This document shows, piece after piece, positions 1 through 12,000 of a stretch of 64,000 nt of DNA. Both the position numbers and the translations under genes were made by a program. Every line of letters starts with the position of its first letter. Position 1 is the first letter of the stretch. Below the pieces are notes generated by a model that searched no databases, had not been told where the DNA came from, and worked only from the letters and a program-made list of their open reading frames with translations. Source of the stretch: Ricinus communis (Eukaryota > Streptophyta > Magnoliopsida > Malpighiales > Euphorbiaceae); NCBI RefSeq assembly GCF_019578655.1, contig NC_063258.1, positions 5,935,283 to 5,999,282 of the forward strand. The letters are read 5' to 3'.

Positions 1-3000
1 AACACCACCAGAAACAGGAGCATCCACCAATTTCAAATCCTTGCCTTCATCTAGAACATTCACATGTTGATTGTTATGGTACTAGAACATTACATGGGAG
101 AAGCATAAATCAACCACCTAACGCTGTGTAAACAAAATAATATCATGAGGTCTCCCCCCCAATTTGAAATGCCACCTTCCTATTTCTTTGAAGGTATAAA
201 GAAGTGATAGTTGCGTAATTTTCATTGCCAAACGTCCCATTGACATCTTTGATCATAGTTATCATTATATGTAATTTTCATCTACTTAAACCTTTTTCAA
301 TCCCTTTCTTGATACTTCAAAAAGATCATGATAATTTTCTTTTAATCTTTTGAAAAAAAAAAAATAGAAAGAAAAGAATTGGGATAGTAAACTATGAGAA
401 CAGAAAATGTGAAGCTGCATTTTCTACAAACAGCATTTTTAGCTTGAAAATAAAGAGAGGCTAACATATTGGAACTGGAAATTCCACATCGCAAAAACAT
501 AATCATAATACATACAAGAGAATAAACAGAAAGCATACTTTGCAATCGTCGCTCTAGTTGGATTACGAACCCAGGAGATACAGTAGATGAAAGGATGACA
601 GCTGATCCTGGTGAAAGTGCTATAGAATAGAATCCAAAAGTAAAGTCAGCAATTTCATCAAAACAAATAGATATTATACAACAAATGGTACCTTCAATTG
701 CTCCCTGATCTCCATACAAGACACTCTCTGCTTGAGCTTCATTTGTAACCATGACTACAAGCACATCAACATCTGGACATGACAACATAAAAGAAAGTAA
801 TACCATAAGCTTCATTGAGCAATAGCTGAATCCACCACTCTACAATGAAATTCTATCGAGTTATCTGATCATCATTTTCCCGCTAATACTGCTATCATAT
901 AAAGTAAGCGAAGCAAATTACCTTACACTCCAAACAAATATCCAATTACAAAATTTCAAAACAAATGAATATATATCACAACCCAACAAAAGTAAAAATC
1001 TCCAGAAATGTCAGGAAGCAGGCAATGCACCTGAAAGTAGATCAATTCAGTGTTCCCGTTTGTGGATGCTTAGAAACATCAACTAATGCAGAAAAGTTCT
1101 TTGTAATTAGAGACAATGACCAAATGTCTTCTTATTCTAAATCAAAGCAAGTGCCTAAGTTGTAGATGGAGGCATGGTAAGCAAGGGAAATTAAAATTAT
1201 AATGTCAGTTATAATTGTGGCAATATTTTCTGAGACTCAATTGCGGTAATATTTTAGTTCAATTTACTCGATCTAATGCCTTCCAGATTCTGAGGCCCTT
1301 TGATATGAATGTTTCTCAATTCGTTTCCTACTACTAAATGGAATCTTGTCCTTTTATGGAAAAAATATAAAAGGCATTCTTGTAATCCCAATCTTACCAA
1401 TACAGATACCCACCAAAAGAAATCTATCTAGGGCCCTACACGTGAGTTGTTTTTAATCTATGACCTTATCTTTTGCCTGCAAAGTGAAAGATTCAGCAGA
1501 GGATATTAAGAACTATGATCAATGCCGAACAACTTCATATTCTGATGAAATTGCATAAAAGAAGCAGGAGCAGAACAGTAAGACACATCAGTCAATATTC
1601 TCTGAAAATAAAAGCCTCAGATGCACTTAATAGGGTGTGCACGCCCCATTACTTATGCTCCATGACATTTTATATAAGCATCGCATAAGCTAAGGTTGGA
1701 TCACATAAAACTGTAGAGACACATTCAGAAACAAAGAACTCGATTTCACAAATAATATAGCTCTGTTTATCTAAAACGACCTTACTTGCCAACTCAAATT
1801 CAGGACCTTTTAATGTGCCTGAATATTTACCTTTGGATACTTCAGCTGGAGAGTTGCCAATCAAGCCACCAGCATTTGCAAATCGATTTAGTGTTGGTTT
1901 ATAGACCTGCCAACCAGGAAAAAATGCATCTAATACAAATTTGCAAAAGCAGTTTAAGCTTTCAATTAAAGATATAAATGTGCACCAACAAAAATCCTAG
2001 AAAAGTAAAAGACAAGCAGGGCATGGAAGCAAATACACACAAATAAACATACATATCTTACATACTTAAATGTACGTGGCACCCATGATAACTTCCTAAA
2101 ACACCTGCAAAATACACTAACACATGAACCACACATGCAATGGATCATGGTGTTCAGGCCATTTGTATAAGCTGAAATCTTGCAACAGTTCAACTGAGCA
2201 CAATGACATTACAAAACAAAGATTGATGTGTAGATTAGACATTTAATTAAATCTAAATGAAATTAACATTTAGTGAACAACCTAAAATCTAGAAAAGGAG
2301 CTATGAGCTTTGACATTGAACCTTTTAATTCAATACTAGAATTCCACATACTATGTTTTCCCTGGGATGCAACACCAATCCGTCCCAATAAAGGAACTGA
2401 CAAGAAAAAGGATCTTGAAGGTTATTTAAAAACATTAATTTTTAAAGTCATTTCAACTTGCAGTCAGCATGAAAGTAGTGGATTCAACTCAATACACATG
2501 ATTGCTAAGAGGAAATTTCAAGTCATTTGACATCAATTTTCCTAAATTTAGATGAAAATAGGGATATGAGACTTTAGTATTCAAATTCTGATCTACTTTA
2601 CGATGCATTAAAGATATAAATAAAGAAATTTAGGCTTCATTATAAACACTATGTTAACTGTATCTGTCTATTATCCAACCTCAAGCATGAAATAAATTGG
2701 CTATTCAATCAAAGTAGACTAGAGTTAGAAATTACATCATAACCAAGGACACAGAAATTTGACTTCAGCAGGTGCGTTGCCATGCCAAATCCCATTGCTC
2801 CAAGACCGATAAAACCAATTCGCTTCGCAGAAGCATATTTAGCAGTAATTTCATGTGCCAATTGCTCAGGGCTGTAGGGCTCTGCATTAGCTGCATCTTG
2901 AATATTTACTTGAAGTATTTTTTCCCAAACCTGGAAAAGAATGGTATAATGTAAAGCTATTAATGCATACGATAAGTCAATTTTTCTTCATATAATAGCC

Positions 3001-6000
3001 CAAGAGCAACATAGCCAAATGCTAAAAGAAAAATGCAGGAGAGAGTGAGGGAGGGAGAAGGACAGAAGTGCAGGGAATACCTTAATCAATGTGATATCAT
3101 TATTATCTCCATGAACATATGTAGAACCTATAAAGAAATATATTATTGATCAGGAACTTGGCTGATTTGAATCATTCAACAATCAGAACAATAAATGGTG
3201 GTTTTTACCAAGAATCAGCTGTTGGTGAGCAACAGCTAAAAGTGGAAGAGGAAACGTAAGAGATTTAGCCATGTCCAAAACAATACCCTGAAATTGGAAA
3301 AATCCATAAATCTCAAGCAAAGTCATAGTATAATGATTTATCAAATGCCATAAGATAAGATTGAAATTTCACCAAAAAATTACTTCTTTGATAGTTTGGT
3401 CTTATAACAAAATACATACAAATAATTATATGCTATTATTTTCATAAAAGAAATAGGTACTTGATGATACATTTTAGATTTTATATGAAAAACTTTAACA
3501 GCATAAGTTAATTTGCACTATTTGCATGATACCAATTATTATACCACAACTAGGCTTCATCTTATCCTTGGTAAGTCTGTTGTTTTCATGTGCAACAAGA
3601 CCTGACATTATATACATAAATAGTGTACTGACAAGGTTCATGAATGCACCAACTGAAGTGCATTTCCAAGCAGCAAAAAGAGTCCTGAGATACATCCAGG
3701 ACAATATTGATTTTGGTGTATTTTACAGGAGGAGCACAACAACAAAGCTGCTTGGTTTCACAGATAGTGACTTGGCAGGATCAACAGATGAGATAAAAAG
3801 CAATACAAGATATTGCATCACACTTGGTTTAGGCATTGTATGCAGAATACATTGCTGCTTCTGCTGCATTTAACCAAGCCTTGTGGATGAGGAAAATTTT
3901 GGAAGATTTAAAGCTCAGACAAGAGAAAGCAACAGAAATTTCATGTGACAGCAGCTAGGTAAAGGGTCAAAGATCCAGTCTTTCATAGAAAAAGAAAGAA
4001 TATCAAGGTCAGATATCATGCATTAGACAAGCTGAAAAGAAGGAGAAGTCCAATTGCTGCATTGTGGAGCTGGAGATCAATTGGCAGACATATTCACTAA
4101 GGCATTGCAAAAGGGAAGGTTTGAAATGCTCAAAGAAAAACTGGGAGTCACTAATAGCACCAGTTGCAAGCTTTGATGCAAAGTACTGTTAGCTTAGACT
4201 TTTGCTTAGATATTTTGCTATGATATTTTGTAAAGTTTATTGACTGTGGTGGATGCTCTGGAATTTTGTAGAAGTCTAAGAGAAGTTAACAACTTGTGGT
4301 GGAGACTAAAGTTAGGTAAACAAACTTCCTTAAATTAAGGGAGTTGGTGAATCAAAATATGTATATTTTGCTGTATAAATACATATGAAGATGAAAAAAG
4401 AAAAGTAGCTTCTTCCGGCACAAAAATCTGCTTCTTTCCTCTCTGAACTAAGTCTTCAAAACTCCAACAAGAAAGAAACCTAGGACCTTATTAAGGGCAT
4501 CCCTCTCTATCCATAAACCACAGACCACCACAAATGGAAGCACAAATTATCCAATTTTACGTTGACAACCAATTCAACCACAAACTAAATGACAAACCTA
4601 GAGAAATTGAACCCATGTAGGTTTTAGGTGCCTAATACCATTTTATAAGTAGCCAAAGCCATTCCTTTCGAAAGTTCAAAGACATGTTAACCAACTCTGC
4701 GTTTACAAAAATCAGAAAATGTATCTTACCAAATTATGAACCAAAATACCGAGGGAATGTGGCTTGGTATCACCTCTTAATAACTGAGGTACAAGATACT
4801 TGAAAACCCTGCATTTATAAAACATAAAATGTCTAGAGGTAAAGAAAAAGAAAAACCATTACAAAGATAGATCACTATGCAGTTAAAATCTCAAAATTGG
4901 ATTAAAAGGAGCGCATGAAAACTCAAATTAGTGGGGTTTGCAAAGCTGACAGTATTTGCAACTTTTGGAATCTATCACGTGATCCTATTAGTGTAATACA
5001 TTTAAGTTCCCCACTGAATGCATCTTGCCATTGTTTGTCTAGCTTAATAATCTTGATGCTAAAACAGTAACAAAATCAACTTATCATAGTAACATTGTTT
5101 ATTGGATATAACAAGTAATGAGAAAAGAAAAAAGAAACAGGTAAAATAGTGAAAGTGCTGGGGTGATACTGATAGCTGAGAACAATAGCAGCCAATGAAG
5201 GTTGTGGTCTCTATACAGAAGGAATTATATACGATCTGAAGCAAGTTATAACTAAACACTTCTGAGATTTTCTAGCACCAATAGTGATAAACAAGTCAAC
5301 TAAATGTTACCCTACTCAAATGAGAACACAAAATGTCTTTCAAGCACCTGCTTGCTAGGTCTATTTTGGATTTTTATTGATGCTTCCAACTCCAAATTCT
5401 GCAGCACATAGTACAATTTTCTCTATAAAATAGTAGAAGATAATGTGTATCATAGCATAATGCATAATGCACTCACCATGAGTTTCCAGCAGCATTGGAA
5501 ATGATGTCATAGACTATCCATGGATGAATTGCTGCTTTAGCACCAAGAGAGATAGCTTCCACTGAAGCAACAAGATGAATGCCCTCAAGCAACTCATTCA
5601 CCATTTTAATTTTACTATGAAGAACAAGAACATATTGAGTTATTTAAACATTTTCTAATACTTAACCACGAATGAATCCGCACAAATTACAAGCATTTAC
5701 TCTCTTGTCTAAATTAGCATGCCATGTACTTTTTTAACTTTCTCATCTAGAACTTGCAATTTCAAATATTAATCCAATGAAAATATAATACCAAGAGCAA
5801 CAATTAAACAGTGTTCTTCTTTATGATAAGAAGTTCCAAAAGAACAAGAATAAAACACACCTTGCAGCACCAATTTCACCTTCAAAAATGTAAAGCTTTT
5901 CAGACATTGCTGTCAGGAAAGACAAGAATTGAATTGGAGAACATATAGATAATATAAATTATGATGCAAAATAATTTAATAGAGCAAATAGATCATAAGA

Positions 6001-9000
6001 TGATCATTACCAGAGAGAATAGGCTGTGCCTTTGCAATGGCTTCAGATGTTCCTGAGGAACTAATCTAGATAGGGCAAAAAATAGTCATGCATCTCCTCA
6101 ATGAAAATTAGCTAATGAAGTAAGAACCTGCATTCTGCATTCACTACAAAGCTAGGTTTAAGATTATTCAGTGGCAGAGACAATGTTACCATAATTTGTC
6201 CATTTAAATCCTCAGACATTCCCCTGGAGACATATGCATCTACTAAATAAGCTATCACACCATCCTCTGCAAGACAAACAAATATGCCAAATTTAGTGTT
6301 ACTTACAAATGATTGTGTAATTATTTTCAATTTTTTTTTTTTTTTTGGGAAAAAGCAACTATCAGAATGAGAAACTAATAAAAAAAAGGAACATGAAACA
6401 ACACTTTATGTATCATCAAAACTTTCAGATGATAATACATCTCATGCTTGTGGTTAGACAATGTTATAGAAATGATCAAACAGGAAGAATAAGATAGACA
6501 TGTCCACATTCACACTTCATTCCCTACCTAAGAAATTTTTCCTATATGTATGTATGACAAATCATGTGCAAGTCATAACCCCTCCCACTAATTCTCTTAA
6601 GCACCAACATTACTAGTATCATTATTGTCTACATACAGGATAGGTTAACAATAATTTACAGAAAAAGTAGTTGGAAAATGCTTAAGACGAATGGTTAAAT
6701 TTTTGTGATTTAACTACTAGATTTAGTGAAATATGTGATCTTACTCATTATGAAAATCCTCTGGTGCCTACATGATTACAACAAAGTTTTTGTAATGTTT
6801 ATGTTACGCATACATAAGCGGCCCAAAATGAAGTAGAATATTTAGGGTAAAAGTATGCGTGGCTATACTTATATAAATTGTAGGTAAATATCATTAGTTC
6901 AATATAAAGTTTACCATAACAAAAATCTTTCATTGTGTAGTAGTTGAAATTTAATTTAAGAAATCAAATTTAGGGTAAAAGTATGTGCCTCTATGAATAA
7001 AAATAACATCAACAAAAATATTACCTATAAGACGTTTCTGTAAATTTTGGACATGTGATGGCAAAATAGTTGAGCGTATGATGATAGTAGCCCCTTTCTG
7101 GAACCCTGCATACCATCATATAATGAAGTTATGCTTCTGTATGTATACAACATGGACAAAAATGATCTAATAAATCATGGGGAGCTTTATAAACCTTTTA
7201 AAGCACCCTGTTGACCAAATATTACGTCATTGATTTGATCCACATGAGATATTAACACAACCAAAGCTGTTACATCTGCAACAACAAGACAATATATAAC
7301 AAAAAGAAAACATCTAAATCAAAACACAAAATTTAGACGTTAAGTTTATGTATTGTAATCGATCCAATATATTATATCTCAATAGTGGTGGTCCATATAT
7401 CAAAGTTGAAGAATTAAAATAGCAATAACAGTAATGCACAAATTTACACTAAACAAATTTCTAAACTTCTACATAAATATCTGGTAGAAATGGGGATACT
7501 AAACAAATTTCTAAACTTCTACATAAATATCTGGTAGAAATGGGGATAATGAAAGGGTTTTGCATGTCTGAGGAAGTTTAGAATGCTATAAGTAAAGTTT
7601 TAAGCAATAGAAACAGAGACTTCTAAAACTAGACAATAACAATTGTTGTTGTTGTGAAGCTTTCAGAAAAACATGCAAAATAACTTGAGTCCTCATTTAA
7701 TAAAGAATTTACCAATCTTTTAACAAGTTATAATGGAAAAAGAAAACAAAAGCGAAAGATAGTTTAAGAAAAATATACTCATTATTTTAAAAAATCACAT
7801 TTAACATGAATAGGTTAACATACTAAATCATTAGAAAAACTTGCCTTGTGATAGTGACAAATAAGGCTTGATGGTCCAAATTAAAAATGAAAAGTTCTAA
7901 AATAGTGTGTTCCAAATTAAAACTAAACTGTTGTTAGGGCTGAAAGTTACAATCCAAAGACCATTTCAAGGAGTAAAAAAAAAAAAGAGTGAATTTCTAC
8001 ATCTTTAAAAAAATTTACATTCTTTAAAAGGATTTAACTTTGGCTTTGTTGTTGTTACTACTGTAAATGCAAAGGAAATATATTGGCTTATACTATATTC
8101 GTGATGGTCTACTAATATCATACAGTATTTAGTTAGATTAACCATTTATTTTAAAAGAAAAAAAAGGTAAAGAAAATTAAACTAGTTTCGTAATTACTTT
8201 TTAGTAAATTACATATATAAACTAACTTAACCTTTTTAACAATAAATTAGAAGTTTATTTTTGTTAATATTTCCAAAATTACAAATATATAAATCTAATT
8301 TATGGATCAATAATAATATTATAAATCTAGATCTGATGTCCTTGTTTGATATTCACTCGTTCACCAGTTGCATTTCATGAATTTAGTAAACTCACACAAT
8401 ATCTATCCATTTAATTTTAACAAGTTGCCATAGGGCATAAACATTGGAAGATGGTCAAAACTAGGGCTGAGCATGGATCTCGGTGATTCTCCCCCGAACC
8501 GAATAACCGTACCGAAAAGTACCAGAACCGAAAAAAAACGAAAGTTTTTATAACCGAATTGAACCGATCCGAATTTTTTTACTATTACGGTATGGTACCG
8601 GTTCTTTAGTAAAACCGCATCAGAATCGTACTGTAACCGATCCGTCTTGTACCGATCCCACCAAACCGTAGAACCGAATTTTTTACATATATTTATAAAT
8701 AATTATTTATATTATATAAATAATACATATATTAAAAAAATAATACATATACTCTATAAAAAATTATTTTATATTTATCATTTATATAATTCAAGCAATT
8801 GCTATCGAAATACAAAAATAATACATATTAAAAATAACTATAATATTATAATATACTTTATACTCTATAAAAAATATAAGTTATATATTAATATGTCACA
8901 TAGTATATTGATACTAGTAATCTAGTATACATAATATAATACTAGATTTAAAATTTATTTACTATCTAGAAATCTTTGACAAGTTAATTAAAAAATTACT

Positions 9001-12000
9001 TAATTTAATACAAAGTTATATAAATTAGTAAGATTTATAAAAAGATATTATTATATAAATATAATATTATTTACACTATATTTATTAATAAATTAATTTT
9101 TAATTATATAATATTTTTATTTTAAGAATAATAATATTAATTATACTAAAAGTATTAATTTATATAAATATTAAAATTAAGAAATAAATATTATAAAAAT
9201 AATTTTTATATTATTATAATAATAAAACTTAAAAAATTAAATATTTAGAAATAATTAATTTATTAACTTTTAAAATATTATAAATTAATATTAAAATATA
9301 AAAAATATATTAAATTATATTTATAAATTTAATTTTTTTTTTGAAAATGATTAAACAAAACTTGAGAAAAAATTGTCAAAACATATTTTAACAATATAGA
9401 AGTTCTTTACTTCCTACAACAAATGGAGGTCCTCATTTGTTGTTAAGATTGGCTTAGAAGTTCAAATAAACCTATCCAACTAGAAGAATCAATAGAGGAT
9501 ATTGAAAGCATAGAGTCAGATAACATTTCTTTACTTCTTACATATATTTGTTTATTGTTGATGCTGTTAAGTCTTATTGACGTAATCTTTTACTTTTATT
9601 GTAGAAATTATTCAAGATCTTGAGATTGGTGAGTCCCTTATGCCAAGAATAAATGTGGAGTGCTAATTTTGAGGGGAGGTAATAACATTCCTTTGCTAAT
9701 TTTGAACATTTATTTTAATGCTACATAAAGTTTTTAAATTTATTTATTTTAATGATTGTCATCTGTAAAATATTTTTATGCTAGCAGTAATATATATTTT
9801 AATGATTTGTATTTGAATATTGAATGAATTATTGTATTTGCAAATGACTGAATTGCGAAACAGGTTGTTCAAGAATGTGATTATAATTTTAATTCAGATT
9901 TTCATGCTACTTTTTTTAGGTTGGTAATCATATTTTCTCTAAATGTATTTGATTAAAGTTGAATTTTTTAAATTTTTTAGAACCGACAATAGCACCGAAC
10001 CGAACTGTATTGAACCGTAAAATTGGTACAATACGGTATTGGATCCTTTTATGTTTGGTACGGTACTGGTACCTTCAATTTTAAAATAACCGAGGTTTGG
10101 TATGGTACTGGTGATTTATAAATAACCGAATTGGATCGATCCGTGCTCACCCCTAGTCAAAACACCCCCCATTTCTTTTATACATAATTGCAGCTATGCA
10201 ATTTAGATCAGCAGCTCCGAAAAAAAGTAGGAGATAGAAACAGAGAAGGCATCACATAGAAGCCTCAAACAGTAAGCATTGTCTTGGCTCAACACAAAAA
10301 AAGAATTAATAAATTTCTTTTGAGAAAATAAGATTTACATGCATTTTAATTTAAAGATAGCTAATCAATAAAGAGAAAACCTTTTCTAGTTTAACTACTA
10401 AGAATGAGATACAATAGTGAAAATAGATGGCATAAATGCTTATTATTGCTTAAGAAAGTGCTAAATATTGTACCTTTCCCTACTTCACTAGGACTGGTAC
10501 ATTTGTTACCCCCAATACTTGAAAAATCATCCAGCAAAGCTCCCTCTATCTATAGAATGAGACATTGGCAGTTAAACAGTATTAGTCCTTTCAATTCATA
10601 ATATTAAACTTTGAATCATCTCATAAATCAACTCAATCCAATAAAACTTTAATCCCAAATTAGTTGGGCTCACAATCCAATTCAGCTAAGCCTTAATGGT
10701 TATATAGATTTTCTCTTTGGTCCATTCCCAATAAACTACTTGTAACCTCACTGGTAATTTCAAAATTAGTTTTATAACAATCATGCAAAGAACTCCACCA
10801 AATCAATGTTTCTGCATTACGAAAACATTTTGAAAACAAAAAACTCAAAGAAACTATCTCCGAAATGTTTCGGGCCCATATATATATATATATACAAATT
10901 TGTTGACATGTGTTACTATTTTGGCATAGAAGATTTACTTTTTTTACATGTATACTTTTTTTTTTTTTTGAGATATAAGAGTCGAGCTGATTGTAATTTT
11001 ATAATTTTTCTATATTAATTTGTTAATCAATTACTTTCCTAATAAAGAAATTATTCTAATCCTAAAAAATAGTTTTTTAATTATATTTTAAATATTATAT
11101 TAATTAATTAATTAGTTTCTCTTTGTTTTTCTATGTTCTTAAAGCCTTTTATTTGTCGTTTCTCTTTTTTTTTTTTTAATAATTAAGAATGGAAAATTAT
11201 TGGATAATCAATATTCATAAAATTTCTTATATATATCCCCTATATTTTTAATATTTACATATGGCGAATTCAATGGTGACTTTATTTTAAGGATTAAATA
11301 CTATTTATCCCTTGAGGTTTGGTTTAATACATAAGTCGGTCCTTATATTTTTTTATTACATCAAAATCCCATTGAGTTTTAATAACCTTCTATGTCAGTC
11401 GAAGGAATAATCTAGTAATTTAATATTCTTTTACTTTTTTATATCTTATCCTAAAAAAAAAATTAAACATGTTAAAAACATTTATTTTTTGTTTAATATT
11501 ATTAAATTACTATGTAGTTTAATTTTAAATTTTTAAATAAAATAAATAGTTAAAAGTTATTGTTTTTATTAGACATTAAAAATGAAAATTTTACTCATAT
11601 TAATCTCATTTGAATGGTTGATGAAATGTTTTATTTTTAACATACAAGATTATCATGGTCCTCTTCATTAATAGTGGACTTGTCAATTTAGTTCTAAATT
11701 ATTTTGCTATATTAAGACATGGTTGTTTAATTTAATTTTTACCTTTAAAATAGTTTACTACAATATATAATAAAAATAACAACGGAATGATATTTTTAAC
11801 TAGAAATGTTTATTTTATATTATTAATTATTAAATTATATAATAATTTAATAACATTTTGTAAATATAAGTAGTTTTAAAACTTTTAGATTTACTTGAAT
11901 TATATTACATTAAAAATAAAATATCAAAGCAAGAAAAAGAATATTAAATTTATTATTTTAATTAGGCACTAAAATTAACTTATGCTAGAAATAAGATTTT

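Noticed and set aside
4187..4469. Complete copia insertion with paired LTRs in intron 9
   Set aside because: No left LTR or target duplication was found; only a truncated 3' part is supported.
7448..7547. Two-copy repeat considered as a CRISPR-like or regulatory array
   Set aside because: Only two adjacent identical units with no spacers, in a eukaryotic intron; a simple tandem duplication.
8647..8925. Open frame rich in Tyr, Ile and Asn
   Set aside because: Produced by AT-rich sequence inside the hAT element, with no protein signature.
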